Below are positions 1-13,757 of a stretch of DNA of 64,000 bases, piece after piece. Under the pieces are notes generated by a model. That model had not been told where the DNA came from. It saw nothing but the letters and a program-made list of their open reading frames with translations, and made no database searches. The stretch comes from Gyromitra esculenta. Lineage: Eukaryota > Ascomycota > Pezizomycetes > Pezizales > Discinaceae. Position 1 is the first letter of the stretch. The number at the start of each line of letters is the position of its first letter. Location of the stretch: the NCBI GenBank assembly GCA_038503075.1, contig JBCAML010000010.1, forward strand, positions 1,674,001 through 1,738,000, in the 5' to 3' direction. A program made the translations under genes and the position numbers.

Positions 1-2222
1 GATCATCTTGAGAAAATCTCCAGTGGGAACATGCGCGAGCAACAGCCTGCTGAGGAAAAATAGGCCTGTTTAGATGGGATATGGTATCGAGTCTTCCCTG
101 AGTACTCAACTAAACCCAGTGTCTCAAATGTGGCTCGATTGATTTCTAGGAGATCAGGGACTCGGATTCTTTGCTGTACGAAGGGTTGATATTTTATTTC
201 CGCGAATGGAACCAATCTTTTCCAAGTGAAGGAAAAGCAGAGTTTGTTAACTTCCGCAGGGAACTTCGAGTTATCGTTAGAGTATGTTCTATAAGGCTAG
301 GAGAAAACATACAATTTGAATTCAGGAAAGCGTCATGATTAGAATCCCTTCAAGTTGGTTGGTGCCCAATTTTCGCTATACTTCATACCGGCGTGATGAT
401 ATGCGTGACTTGGTCTTGAACCGTGGCTAGTTGGGAGCGAAATCCTTTCTTTGTCTCTCTACTACGGGAAAAATGCATCAATCTACACATTACTCATACA
501 ACTGAAATGGTAAAAGGCACAAAATAACTCATTTCCAAGGGGTGTTTGTTGTAAAAGCATCAGTAAATGTGTGGGAAAAGTCGTCGGGGGAAGGCATCAG
601 TAAAGGAACCAGTAAATGCATCAAGAGTGTAAAATTTCCCCGAAAAGCTAGATCAAACAGAGGCTGTCTATGGAATTAAATATATCTGAGCAGGTAGGTC
701 AAGTGATAAAGCTCTGCCCTGGTAATAATATATATACCAGGTGTACTACATGTAGTATAGGAGATTTACATGTAGGGCTCGACTCTCTGGTTAGTCTAAT
801 TTTAGTGTGGGAAAGGCACAGGAAAAGGCAGAGAAAAAGGCACGCAAAAGGGATGGGAAGTACACTTTCCCCCTAACTACACTTTTACTGATCAATTTCC
901 TGATCCACTTCCTGATGCCTTTCCCACATAGATATCTTTCAGGGGAATTAATACATTTCTTGATACATTTCCCATCGGTGTAGAGCTAGGTTAGCAAGTG
1001 TAATTTGATTTGTAGTTGCCAGCCAGTTTAGTTCCTACTGCGAATACGGATGAAGGGAGGTTTGGAAAACGCGTGTCCCATAGCAACCAACTGCTAGGAC
1101 TTGATTCAGCGAAGCTCCAGCGAGCTAAGTATACAAAATCATTGACCTCCTCTGAGTCTCGTGCTTGACCCCTCGCTGCCTATGGTGCGCAACAGCTAAC
1201 AGCAGCAAACCTATCACCCGTTAGATGTGAATTTTTTATAGACTTACTGTAAGAGCCTGCTTGTTTCGCTGCATTGCTATTGCTATCCAATTTATATAAG
1301 CAGATACGTAGCTCGCGCACAGCTTGATGTAGGCCACAACTCTTGACCCGCGATATAGATTGTAGTTCGGCGAAGAATGTTGACCCCCCTATAACCTACC
1401 CTGGCTCAATACAGTGTTAACCGAATCCTCATCCATGAGTTAGATCCGTTTGGCAGGAGGGTTCAGCTTTACCGTATTATGAGATACGACGCGAAGGGTC
1501 ACTTAAGGTCTCTTGTATGAGAGTAGGTCGATTGGAGGGTGGGATGGTTACCCTCTCGTCGCTAGAGTAGACAAATAATGGGGAAAAGTACGACTTCAAG
1601 GCGAATTAACAGTCGAAAATAAATTTAGGTAGCCAATTCTGCTGGGATATTTTGCAATGCGACCTTCTTAGTCGTCCTTCAGGTACTTCATAAGACATCT
1701 GTCACCAACCGGAATCCCCGGGGTTCGTGGAAATGAAAATCCCTCCGAAATGTAGCAAATTTATAGAAATAGCAACCAGTATGGCAATCTTTTATGGGTA
1801 AAATCCTACGCGCTCTTGAACTCCACATCGGCAACTTGTTCCACGGATATATGTACCTACAGAAGCTGGATATTCGCGAGATTGAGCCTATTTGAGAATT
1901 GAAATCTGTTCTGAGTGATGTGGAATCGCTGCAGCTGAGTCTACAACCTCCTTGACACAATTTCGAATAACAACCGTGAGAGTAGAGAAATAATTGGCGG
2001 TGGCAAAAAACACCAATCTATCGATAATGATGAAGTTTTTCGTCTGGCTAAAGTGTTTCCTTTGCGTATGAGAGGAGCGAGAAGGCCTTCGTGATGATAC
2101 ACAATCTTAGTAATTTTCAGAGTTACATACCAGGTCCCTTTTTGACAAGCCCATCTAGTAGGAGAAAATTTAATTACATGAGCATATTTGGTCAACCCTG
2201 TAGCCTGGGCAGCAGCAATTGA
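1..2222. other. Intergenic, no gene seen
   Basis: Open frames here are short, lack fungal start context and show no recognisable domain. A weak hairpin (CCTGGTA ... TACCAGG) lies near 719-742, beside A-box-like and B-box-like words, but no tRNA fold closes around it. Confidence 0.5.
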
Positions 2223-2244
2223 ATGATCCGCTCAAGCCATGCGT

Positions 2245-2420
2245 CTCATTTTTTTTCTTTCCTCCACCCATATCACTTTCACCCCATCTCTCCTTCTTCC
2301 TATAATTCATCTCTCATCTTCCCCACCTTCATTCATCCTCCCCATCTTTCCTCGCAACTCAACTTCTTCCAATATTCCACTTTTCTTACCGATACTCATC
2401 TTTCTCTTCGAACACAATCG
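2245..2420 (+). promoter_or_regulatory. Pyrimidine-rich leader of the 2427 gene
   Basis: A tract of about 175 bases made almost entirely of C and T with TCATC/TTCC words ends just before the start codon at 2427. Such CT tracts mark promoters and transcription start regions of many filamentous fungal genes. Two frames stay open through it, but their Ser/Pro/Leu/His-rich translation is what any CT tract gives, so I treat it as leader sequence. Confidence 0.55.
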
Positions 2421-2426
2421 TTAATA

Positions 2427-4237
2427 ATGCATATCGGAATAGAATGTATAGTGGCCGACATTATGGCCGACTCATCTAGCGATCGTGATTCCGATGATTC
2501 CGACTTTCTAGCTCGCGATGATCCAAGCAGTGATTACTATTACAATGATGCTTTTATCAATGGTGGCTTTATCGTTAATATTCCCGCCTTTGATCCCAGG
2601 AAACTTATCCAACGCCGTAGGATGCTGAGACAAGCTAAAGCTAAATTCGGTAAGTTGAGCTCCTGCTGCTATTGTATCTTGCCCTAACAGAACAATATCA
2701 ATTTCTTGCTGCTGACAGTGAAGTGTGGTTCACTTAGAGCGTATAGCTGCTATGAAGATGGCAACCCGTTATGAGGTTGGAAACCAGTTGTTGGGCGAAG
2801 AAATTCTACGTCTTAACAAAAAGAGAAAAGCAGAGGACGAAACCAGTCAGTCGAATTCCTACTGCTGCTAACAGGTCAATGCTAATCTTTCGCTATTGCC
2901 AATAAAGTTAACACGGATGAACCCGCTACCCTCAAAGCTCGCAAGCATAGCCGGGAGATGGCAAATTACCGTAACGCTGCGTATCAACTTCCTCGCGAAG
3001 AAACAAAAGCCAGAAATAACAAGAGAGAGGTTGTGCATGAATTCAGTAAGTTAAGCCCCAGCTACTTTTACCTTCTATCAACACATCAACACCGATTTCC
3101 CGCTGACAATATTAACGTTAACCAAGGTGATTCAGCGATGATCCAAACTCTCAAGCATAGTCGGGAAATGTTATCTCAATATGAGGCCGAGAATCAGCTT
3201 CTGAGGGAAGAGAAAGTAGAGATTCCACATCGCCACACCATTCACATATTGATTGCTAACTGTTGTTCTAGCGCTACCACTTAGATCTGATTGAACGATG
3301 TGCCCAATCCACACTCTTGAAGGGCGGCAATGATCAGCCTACTGTTCGTCCTACCATCGGAGGAGTAGCGACACCGAAAGCCAGTGATACCAAGTTTCTC
3401 CGTTTTCCCTCATCAGGAATTGATGAAACGGTGCCGAAGGCTTCGGGTCCTGCGACTACGAACTATCGCCCCCCGGCTACATCTGATGGGACACCAGGGA
3501 GTACTTCAGTTTCTAAGAGGCGTCGGGTGATCCCATTCGTAGCCAATATCGCCTGGCCTGCAGATCGGGAAAAAATCGATGCCGTCCCAAAAGTGGCTGC
3601 ACGTTCGGCTAGTATCTTCGGCTCAGCGGCCCCAAACGACACCGGCAATTTTACTGCAACAGATACGCGTAGGGTCAATACTATCCCACCGGTGGCTTCA
3701 GATACGACCAACACCATCAGAGCCACATTTCCAGCACGGGCAATCCCTGTAGTGTTTACACGCAATCCGCTTCCGAAGGCACGCAGAATCATCTCGTTCC
3801 CGAGTGCGGCCGACGTCTTCCCACCACCAGCTCCGTGCCCGCCAAACGCCGTCCTTGCAGCAGGCACGCGTGCTGTAAACACTGTCCTCAAAGCAGCGTG
3901 GTTAGGGAAGTACTTAATCGGTGGAAAGGAACTTCACCCTCTGGCTCTTGCTATTGGACTCCAAGATACTGAGGCTGGTCGTAAAAAGTGGGAGACGCTC
4001 AAGGAAAAGATTCCTTGGTGGCTCAGTCTCATCCAGCGCGACTGGGAGCGTGTTCCTGTTCTTGGAATTAAAACTATCGGTGCCCTCGGGCACAGAATTA
4101 TGGTTGAACTTGACAACACAGCTATTGGAGAGGTGCAACTTAGGGAATTGGTCGCATACATTAAGAATCGTCGCACCAAGAGCCTTGCCAAAAAGGCTGA
4201 ATTGAGGAAAGCAGGGCTCACAAAAGGCAGGGCCTAG
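2427..4237 (+). CDS. Five-exon gene, unknown function, repeated coiled-coil-like exons
   Basis: Proposed join: 2427-2649, 2738-2845, 2908-3045, 3127-3215, 3272-4237, giving 507 aa. All junctions keep frame (phases 1,1,1,0). Introns 1 and 3 start GTAAGT, intron 2 GTCAGT and intron 4 GTAGAG; GCTAAC or GCTGAC branch-like words precede the acceptors. The N-terminus is acidic (MADSSSDRDSDDSDF; the ATG at 2463 is an alternative start). Exons 2-4 encode short charged helical segments, and exons 3 and 4 share the motif KHSREM, suggesting exon duplication. Exon 5 has a low-complexity Pro/Ala/Thr-rich part, then a compact C-terminal region of about 120 aa rich in Trp and basic residues (WLGKYLIGGKELHPLALAIG onward). 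I do not recognise this domain. A CT-rich leader precedes the gene. The intron 3 acceptor is ambiguous: CCAAG at 3126 and TTCAG at 3135 both keep frame. Confidence 0.75.
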
Positions 4238-7200
4238 ATCAAGAAGTAAGTCTTGCGTGCTGAACGTATGGGCTCGTGGCTTTAGGTATATCTGGATAGC
4301 CAACTGGGCTTCTTATAGTGTGGGATATTAGTCGATAACGATTATGATATGGTTTGTATAATAGTTTGTCTGATAATGAAGATAAAAACAAAAACTTGGT
4401 GGATGCCATCCAGAGATACCTAGATAAGAAGTATGTTGGCAGTTTTGACAAAACAAGACGACATCGAGACGAAATCCCAAGGAAGCTGGAGGAACAGTAG
4501 ATGTATTCTTGTAATGTATTCTACCAGGTGACCCAGCAATTTAATGAGTCCAGTGAGTGAATGGGATGAACTGCCGCAGTTCTCTGAAGCCCAGTCCAGT
4601 CAGAGAGTGTAGCGGATCATCGCAGTATGGTAAAACGCAAAACTGTGATGAGAAACGTCTACTACAGTGGTTAGTAGATGAGGATATAGTGGACATCGAT
4701 GCAAAGCACAGACAGCCAATACGAAAGTTTCAGTGATGAAAGAGTGTTTGGAGTAAAGCTGGGGACACGTCAGGTGATTTCTGGTGTAGGTAGGTAGAGG
4801 TTGTCGTCAGCTGGGATGTTAAATCTGGATAAGGCATGGATTGTGCTGATGCGTCAGGTGGCGGTTACCATCGAGGCTACCATCGCTTTGCTTGGTGTAT
4901 ATTATGAAGAATCATCACCTGAAAAATGCCCGGGAATAACAAGGAGCAACGATCACACTCATTTTGCCATCTCCAACCCTAAATCTCGGAGTATAATTAC
5001 AAGTAGATCTACAGAGATTTTAATAACTGAAAGGGAAACTACTAATGCGCAGTGGAGGTGAACTGGCTTTTGAGTTCTTCTAGTGCACGCTTTGTCTGTG
5101 GAGGATAGAGTGGATGTCGGGGGAGTGCCAGGGCCAGCAGAGCCAGAGCCAATCGCTCAATGGACCAAAAGACTTACAAGTATGTGGTCTAGCGGTACTA
5201 CACTCAAAGACCCTCTGAATACGCTGACAGTCTAGTACTCAGGATTTCAGGAGCGCCTGAGGTAGATTCTCAACGTATCTAGCTAAATTTTTTTGACAAA
5301 GGTTTAATCTACTAGATACGGCGGTGTTTAATCTGCACTCATGGTTTGCCAGAAGAACCATAGAGCAGATATGTAAAGATGATAACACCATAGAAGATCT
5401 ACCAACATATCTCGAAGCTCACTGTAACCGCTATGTGATTTTCAAGTTGCTTGCATGGACGATGTACTTGTATCCTTGTATCCACCAACACTCCAGGTAC
5501 AAATGGGCTCCCCCCTCCTTCGAACTTGTCACAACACGGTTCGTTTCAGATTTCGCCAATTGAGTTGAAAAGTTGACGGGAATGGTATCGATGGTGGAAG
5601 AAAAAGATAGAGAGAAAAAAATTTCAAGCTTGTGTAATGGCCCTAGGGGCAGCATCTACCATCGGCATATCCTAGAGTCTCGCACTGGGAGCTAGGGAAA
5701 CCTACACCTTTTCTGTAACATAGTGCTAAGGGAAGGAATCTTAACCTCATGGGAAATAAGCTGAGTGTTGGGCATGTACACGTGCGTTGTGTGTTGAGGT
5801 TTAGTTAAGGGTGAGGTGGGAAGCCACATCTATCTCTACATTGGCTACACATACCGCCGCCTTCCCAGTGTACCCCGCGAGAAATCTACTTGCGGCCTCT
5901 TGATAGGGCGGTGATGGAGGTTCAAGCGTACGAGCTGCCTGGTGGCTAACCTCGAACCGCCTTGCGGAGCCACAGATCTTGCCCCCTCATAGACTCCCTC
6001 ACATTCTTCCGGCACGTCTTTCTCACCTCTCGATATCAGTAACAGTCAAGTGATATCTCTCTGCGGCTAGAAATTGAGAAATGTCGAGGTTTTAACCTGT
6101 ACATATCTAGATTTGTCTACGACAAGACAATGAGATGGAAGAGCGTACACATGTCAAAGGTAGAGAAGGATTACGATTTAGTACATCGTCACGCGTCCCA
6201 CAGATTGCGATATAACTCCGATATTCCGCTACGCCAGGCTGCACCTCTTCTTTTTCGTGCGCCCCAATACCCCTCCCTATATCCCTCTCCAGTAAACCTT
6301 CATCATATGCCCGTGATGTAAAGGCATGAGAAAAGACTTGCCGGATAGTATGCAATGTAATTAGCGCACCCGAAGAAAGCTCTGATGAATACATCCAAAG
6401 TCGTCTCCCTAGCCCAGGAAGCATAAACCCGCACCAGCTTTCTATAGGAAGATAGCATAGTCTTTCCAGCGGCGGTTTTCCTGGCGAGATAATAGTCTTA
6501 CCGATTTCTAGCTGCAGGAATACCGCGAGCGATAGGCATTATAGTGGGGATGGCAATTTTGCGGAATCGTGTCTGCGTGTAGTCTCGGTCTTATAACGTA
6601 CCAGACTCCAACCCGGTGGCTGGCGGTGCTACCGGTTCTCTCGTGTCCTATGATTGCCTTAGTGACGAAGATTAAAGGTAAGAGATTTGTTGGTAGCAAC
6701 TTACTTTGTTCAACACTGGGTGGCAACAGTGAGTGGCCAGGGTGGGCAATGACGAGACGGACAAGGTTGGAAGATCGCAGCTCACGAAACTGAGGCTAAA
6801 CACTACAGAGGTTGCGGAAATAAGTGTACCTCTATGGTGGAACAGCTAGCCGCTCGGGAGCTAGTCTCTATGGGTGAGAAGTTTCTGGAAACACTAACTG
6901 CAATCCTCTTCTTTGTTTTGGGTGAGGGTCATAGCGTTGCTGCCTTTTGGACACAAAGCCACATCTACGAAAGAATTAATAGAAGAGAAAAAAATGCTAT
7001 TGCTATTTATGTCTATATTTCAGAGACTGATGTGACTTTCGTGCTTATTACATCTGAGAGCATATCGTACATGCGATTTTATACTTGGTACTATATTAGC
7101 ACCTTGTACTTCTGTGGGGTATTTTATGATCCGATTACGAACTTCGAGGTTTGGCGAATTGGACAGATGGACTGGTTTCTCCAAAGCCTTTACCTACTTC

Positions 7201-8363
7201 AGAATGGCGTACTAAAGGGATCTATACTTCGTTAGCCTATGAAGAAAATACGCGGCTGCTTTCCACATGTCAGAGAACCCGGGGGATGTGAAGAGATTGA
7301 AATATCGTGACGTTGCATTGGGAAGCAGGTGAGCGATCTACCAAATCAGATGCACTAGATTTAATCCTAACCTGCCGATGGGGCCGCAAAGGCAGCTGAA
7401 AGTTACATGTAGATAAAGACTTTTCCTCGCTGCATCTCTATTAAATCGTTGAATAAGCTTTCCTTCTTATTGGCTAACTGCTGGCCTCGATACTGCTTCA
7501 ATGTTCGAGTAACTTACGAAACCCTAGGGTTCCTGGCCGAACCGAGATTGGCTGCAAGTAATAAAACTCTAGCAGTATACTATAACCTTGAGTAGTGTTA
7601 GCAACAGTGGTTATGCAACTTAGAATGGCGGGTGTGTGGAATATCGCACATACTGACCAGTGTGATCCAGCATATTGTCGAGAAGAGATACAAAAAAAAG
7701 GAAATACAATACATCCAAGCATATGGAGTGCACTAAATATACAGCGCAAGAGCCGTTTCGTGGGTTAAAAAGATTGGTTAGTTTTATACAGCTCCCTTGA
7801 ATACATGTACCTGTATGGATAAAGGACTGAATGGCGCTCCATCTGCTGAGGGCGGAGGTTTACTCTTGCCAGTCTCGTGTGGCCACGGCCAGGCCTGGTA
7901 GTACTGGCCGTATAAAGAAGATGCTACAGTTTCTGGGGTCAGTGATGATGGTCTAAAATGGCTATATTGTCGTGGGGCCTTGGGTTTACCAACGCTGGCT
8001 CTCGTTGTTCCACCAACACCCACAATGCGGCACTCAGCCGCCGAACTAATCCCTCTGCTCAGATACCTTCGAGAACAAAAATATTTATTGAGAAGCGTTA
8101 GAGCGCCAAAGATTCTACTATCGTAACTAAGGATTCGCCAAATCAACGGCACGGCGGATCGATTCCGGAGGTAATTGATCAAGGCCCTATCCTATGCTCC
8201 TATGTATCGCTCGCTGGCAAAGCCGCCGTGAGATCACCAGCACGCTTCTTTCTGCCCAGAAACGTTTATATCAAGCTGTAGATATACGGGAGCTTATTAT
8301 GTAATCAGCTGGTAGAGAAAGCATTCCCGGTGCCACTATAGCTGTTCGGAAAATGAAAAAGAC
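4238..8363. other. Intergenic, no gene seen
   Basis: Frames of up to about 130 codons occur (for example 6834-7235), but none has a recognisable domain, convincing composition or splice context. No RNA gene or clear repeat was seen. Confidence 0.45.
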
Positions 8364-8466
8364 GGGCACGCTGAGGTTCGAACTCAGAGATCCTCGCCAT
8401 CCCGAGTTCTGGGCTAGCAGCGTATTCAGAAGATTTTGAGGTGTTATACCATTAAACCACGTACCC
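8364..8466 (-). repeat. tRNA-like element, copy 1 (best preserved)
   Basis: Read on the minus strand, this 103-nt element has a 7-bp acceptor-like stem (GGGTACG with CGTGCCC, one G-T pair), a D-arm-like GTT...AAC with an A-box-like word, and a perfect T-arm (CTGAG, loop TTCGAAC, CTCAG) forming a B-box. The middle is too long for a plain tRNA and no U33-anticodon loop can be placed, so it is either a tRNA with an unusual intron or, more likely, a tRNA-derived repeat. Related copies are at 13673 (split by the LINE), 22393, 26559 and 28691. Confidence 0.7.
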
Positions 8467-9797
8467 TATCGTTTTCCTCCTCCACTCTACCATTTATGCT
8501 GCTCCGACTATTGTAGCCCAACGCACCACACCCGCAGTTTACCGCTCTGCGACAGAAAGACAAACCAGAACGTCTTGACTGTGATTGCAACAGCATTACA
8601 AACGTTGAATAACAAGTTCCTCAACCGCCCGAAAACCATAACCAACTGTGTGGCCACGCCATCTAGAACTATCATCGTCGAGACTTTCGACAAACCAACC
8701 TCACCTTTCTTTTAGTTGGTCCTCAGATCTATCTGGGCCCGCCCGCATTCTCTCTACAGTTCTGAAAGTGAAACCATCAAGGAGAATGAAACCTCCGCTT
8801 AAGTGGGAATAGTGTGATACTCTACAAATATTTCTGAGCGGCATTTTCTCTAACTGCGGGCAGCTTTGGCTTCGACGAGGAGGGGCTCCACGATGCATGG
8901 CCTAGAGACAGGGGCTTACGGTCATAAGGGGCTACCTCTACTGACGCAGCCCAAGAACGAGGCTCTGCCCGCCTTGTTCGCCCGCCTGAAGAAATGGTAC
9001 GCAAAGGGTAATTGCACAAGACCATAGACTTGCCATACAAGAAATTGTTGACAAGGAAGACGGAGAGAAGAGCGAGGTTACAAGCCCATGAAAAAGAAAG
9101 CTGACTTTGGACCACTACTACGACGACATCCTGGGGTCCGGGTACGGGATACAGCCTGGCCTCACTAGGTACCCATCTCTCAAATCAGAGAGCCATTCCT
9201 ATCCTTTATTACCTCCACGAATTAGTGGACACCTCTGTATCAGCACCAGTGCGGCACCTCATCGACCGCAGGTGTGCCCCTCCGCTGTTGGGCGACAAAA
9301 GGGACCTTGGATGCTTGAATTGAGCAGCAAACTCTTTGTGAATGCGTTTTCAGTCGCACCATCCATCTTCAGTTTTATACGCAACGGCGCTTTCACGGAG
9401 CCACACAGTCTCGTGCTTATCGAATGGCCTTGGGCCAAAGTGATGCGTTGGCTCCACTGTAGCTGAGCTTTTACTGGGCGATATACTGCTTGGTCCTTCA
9501 GAGCCCTTTGCAATGGTGCCATTACGGGAACTCTTTCGCCCAATTTTAGTCAACTTCAACCACTGATTGTACAGTGTCATTGCCCCTCTGTTTCTCCCAA
9601 ACAGTAGATTATACGCTATTGTTCCGTTGTACCAGATTTTTCTTGTTCCGGATCCCTCTACGGGCATGTGTTTCTGAGAATGTTCACGGATCCAAAGAGA
9701 CTCGGCAGCACTATAGAGCGATAGGCCTCCTGTTCTCATGCGTCGCTTCCTCAGAGCTGGAGGGCCAGTGACAAATTTCTGAGGATCTCCCTTCTCG
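8467..9797. other. Intergenic, no gene seen
   Basis: Overlapping open frames exist on both strands around 9.1-9.8 kb, but the longest (9350-9823, minus) lacks an ATG start and any known domain. It may be the decayed downstream part of the repeat-containing frame at 9.8-10.3 kb. Confidence 0.35.
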
Positions 9798-10500
9798 CTA
9801 GAAGAATCGCCATCGCTCTTCAATCATAATTCGTCTGGCATGGCGAGTAACGGAGGGGATGGAGGTCAAGTCGATTAAAATTAAATTGATAATTGCACTC
9901 GATATGAGCATCGCCTTCAGCCTTTCATAAGTTTCAAGGCACTCAAGTTCTGGATCTGGAGACAAATTCGTAATATTGTTTCTCCGATAGGCTAGGTGAT
10001 TGCTTTTCGCTAGATCGTTGGGGCGACAAGCAAGATTAAACGTATTGACAGTACCGTTTTGGCAACAAGGTGGATTACTCATGTTCGCCACCTTTGTCAG
10101 GGAGCAAGCTTGGTCATTCGTCTTCGCCCTCAGATCAGGGCGACAGGCCTGATTATTATTTAAACCCCCTACCAGATATTGGACAAGGCTTTCGGCTGGG
10201 CTGCTCATTATGTGTTCACACGCCGCGACCTCCGTTTCTAAGCGTTTATTAGCCATATTCGCGTCGTTTAGATTATATGGTGAGTTATTCATATGATTTA
10301 TGTCTTTTGAGCAACAAACTGGATCATCCGCCGTCGCAATGCCCTATGGGAGACAGCTTAAATCATTCGTATCCGGAGTACCACTCGGTGGAAAAACTTG
10401 GTTATATATGATCCAATTATCGGGATATGGAGCTGCCGTTTCGATCGGACCGTGGCTTATGTTTTCATACGCCAGTTGACTAATTACTGATATCTGGATC
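9798..10500 (-). pseudogene. Decayed gene with 12-14 aa degenerate peptide repeats
   Basis: The open part (ATG at 10292, stop at 9798) encodes 164 aa. Its middle is made of imperfect units of 12-14 residues following the pattern Asn-x-x-Ala-Cys/Tyr-Arg, seen in segments starting NQACRP, NDQACS, NPPCCQ, NLACRP and NHLAYR. Similar units continue upstream in the same frame (DDPVCC, NDLSCLP) but are broken by a TAG near 10347, and further out by another stop. The repeat pattern crossing the stops suggests a once longer reading frame that has decayed, or an upstream exon I cannot place. The segment after the repeats (LISSAIINLILI) is hydrophobic. The function is unknown. A chance frame over a DNA-level repeat is the main alternative. 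Confidence 0.35.
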
Positions 10501-13500
10501 TGTTAATGAAAATGGATACCTTCAGGTATAACAGATGACTGATAAGGATGGCCGTCGCTAAACGTTTCACGCCAGTTATGCAAACCATCCAAAAAATCGT
10601 TTCAGTGAAATAATGTGGTTTCAAATTCATCTCAAAGATCAAAGCCCAATTTTGAAGAAACCTGCATCCGCTCCATAGAATAGTAGCTGCTCGAATCTGG
10701 GTTCGTAGTCAAATAGCTATGGCTCTGTTTCATTAGATTAGCAGACAAGCGACTATTGGAAAAAATACTCATTGGAGGAGTTTATATCAGAATAATATGG
10801 GTTTTTCATCATGCTGTTTGCTTGGTTTGCAAACGAAGCAGAAAGGTCGGTCAACCAGGAATCGCGGTAAAACGGGGAAACGAGACCAGCGATAAATTAC
10901 TGCAAGGTAGCACTGTTGAATTTAATCAGATTCACACGATCAGGTGAGAGGAAGGAAGGTAGGAGGATCAATGTATTTTTGCCGTTGTTGCGACGAACAG
11001 GAAAAAATACGGGCAAAAAATAACAAGATGTGCACTATGTCGTGTGTTAATGTGACTGGGTCTTGGCTTTTCGCACAAATGGCTGCCGCAGCAGGCGACT
11101 TTGGCCTTGGCATTTCTCACCCCTGTCGAAATTGAGAAATTAAGAATCCGATGGCCATGGCATGAAGCTCATCTCATCTAAGCAATTGATCAGAGGACAA
11201 ACAACGCACCATCTTGTTCATTCACAACGGCTCGGATTATTTTGCCTCGATAAGTAGGATTCCAAGAATCCCTCATCCAATGGAATATACACAGCTGTCT
11301 ACCATGAGACATGCACGTCAGATATATTCGAAGGTTATCAGTACTTCTCGCATACGCGGTCTATAGTGAGGTAATTTAACCACAATCCAACTTTAAGTAC
11401 TGAACTACAACGATATGGCTTAACATCATCTAAAATACTCCAATATCCGAAGTTAGGATACCGCTACACCCACGGGGAAGCAAATTAGCCCAATAGTTGT
11501 CACAGAGAAGAAATGCTTTAAAATTCAAAGGCGAAAGGCAATATCAATGAAGTTAAAATCAGTCCCAAACAACAAGCGCGGGTCGCGAGTTATTATAGCC
11601 GGCCGAAGTAAGTATCCTATATTTTTGAGGACTGCATGTACAAGCGCTAACTGGCGCCACCTCCTCACGGAATAGATGAAACTGAGCTGTTGGTGGCATT
11701 TGTCACCCCAACCTTCTTAAGATGGTTGAGGCAGAGTTACGTCTATTAAATACCCAAGTCTCCTACTGACTATGGTCATATATTATAGGTAAGCCATCAA
11801 AACGGAGATCTGCAACGATGTGGTGCTAAATGCACGAAGAATACAAAGCATGAACGAGAACCATATACTGTAATTGCTACAGGAAAGAGCGAGTTCTGGT
11901 AAAGAACCGGAATTAGCAGGGGAGTGGAACCAGCCCAACTGGTTATGAATAGCGAGAGAACTAAAGGTGTTGGAGCCTGAAGGTAATGCTGACGCGGATA
12001 AGCTGTTTCCGCTAATAAAGTGATCTGATGGTGCTGTATTTCAAACTGTAGGAGGACCTTTTGTCACAGCTGCAGCAATGCATCGATTGCAACATACAGC
12101 AATCTGGCTATCAAGTTATTGATAAGGTATAAAACTATTCACAAAGAGGTCTGAGGATGGGAGAAGCCCTTTGGGGGGCAACGGTGCCCTTATACATGGT
12201 CACGGAGATGAGAAACAGTCTGCTCAAGCGTGAGCACCAAATCTTTATCCATTCATAGAATGTGATTGGAGGCCTCAGTAGTCAATTCAACAGATCAAGG
12301 AATTCGATTTACTCCTTGAGTTGCAGAGGGCTTCGCTGCTGCAATCACTGAGAAAATATTGTTGTTAGGGATAGTGCCATTCAAAGCGGTTCATTGTACC
12401 ATCAAAAATATGAGAATTCACCATCGATAACCAAAATTGTGCTTACAATAACAAGAAAGAAAGACTCTTCCTATATAGGCTAATCCGATATACTACTGTG
12501 CTAATATACAGTTTAATTACCAAACACTTGATTTGGTAGCGGCTCCCCGTACCACTGGGAAGGATATTGACTGAACTGACCCTCCTAAAATTCAACTACT
12601 AGCTGATGGTGCTTTGTAGATGTAAAAGCTACCAATGTAGTTGTGCAGCTATACAAGTAGCTTCAAATTCAGCTTCATAAGAGCCAGTTGCTTCAGCCGT
12701 ATAGTCGTGTATAGCAAGGTATTCCTACATGTGCCCGCTCTTGAATCGAAGGTATTGAGTAATTTCTGTGCATCATACCCTTGATAGGTCTTCGGAAGCT
12801 TCTGGTACGTATATTTCATACCGCGGTGAAGTGACCAGAAGCTGATAACTCAACCGGTATCTTGCACAGAACCACATAGCTCAGGGTAACAAAAGAGCAA
12901 GCAGGCTATATCACAAACAAGGCCTCATTTCATAGGCTTACCGCAGCAGTGTAGGATGGATGGGGGGCAAATGTTCACCAAGGTCTCCTAAACCTCTTAA
13001 TGCCTCCTTGCGGCATCCTAAATGCGAACTGTGAAGAAGTACAACATCGTGAAAGCACATGAACGTGTCTCTAAGTCTCATAACAATAAAATAAGCAATT
13101 ATTTAATATCCTTCTTCCTACGCAGGTTTCCTGATGCTTGTTAGGATTTTCGTAGCATCGCAGTCTTACACATAAATAATAAGATGTAAGAGAGAGGGAA
13201 TCTCTACTTCGCAGCTATTGGTACGTGCGGCGCGCGTAAAAGACGATTCACCTGTAATGACAGCGTGCAGAGTCAATGTCACCTGATGTGGCAAATCTGT
13301 TAAAGACATCTGTCTTCTTTTCAGAGCAGAGTGGGCTTTCACGATTCCCAAGATGATGACGGTTGGTCTCCTCGAAATGATATACAAAATGCATATATAT
13401 ATGTATCTTAAAGAAGAGATGAGACACGGGGGCGACCGTGCAGTGGTATCCTGGGAGAAGAGAGGTGTGAGGGCGTGGTACTTAAAGCGGACTCTGAACG

Positions 13501-13672
13501 AGAGTCCAGACCGATGTATCTAAAATTCGCCACGGGCGGATTTGGACTCTATTCTTTTTGATTTGCGGCTCTATTCAGGTGGAGCGGTAACGGCTGACTG
13601 GCCAATGTATGTTTGGCTAATCCAAGGGGCCAGAGTTCAACCAAATGGTCCTGTGAATTAATAAGAGCATAT
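10501..13672. other. Intergenic, no gene seen
   Basis: About 3.2 kb in which every frame is interrupted frequently. No RNA gene, tandem array or transposon end was recognised. Confidence 0.5.
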
Positions 13673-13757
13673 GGGTACGTAGTTTAGTGGTATAATATCT
13701 TGAAATCTTCTGAATACGCTGCTATCGCAGAACTCGGGATTTCTGGAGGACCTGGGT

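Noticed and set aside
690..815. Possible tRNA with A-box (TAGGTCAAGTG) and B-box (GGCTCGACTCT)
   Set aside because: The acceptor ends do not pair, and the spacing between boxes is filled by an AT-rich hairpin; no tRNA fold closes.
2223..2426. Extension of the 2427 gene to an upstream ATG at 2223
   Set aside because: The translation is only the Ser/Pro/His/Phe-rich reading of a CT-rich leader; ATGs at 2427 or 2463 fit better.
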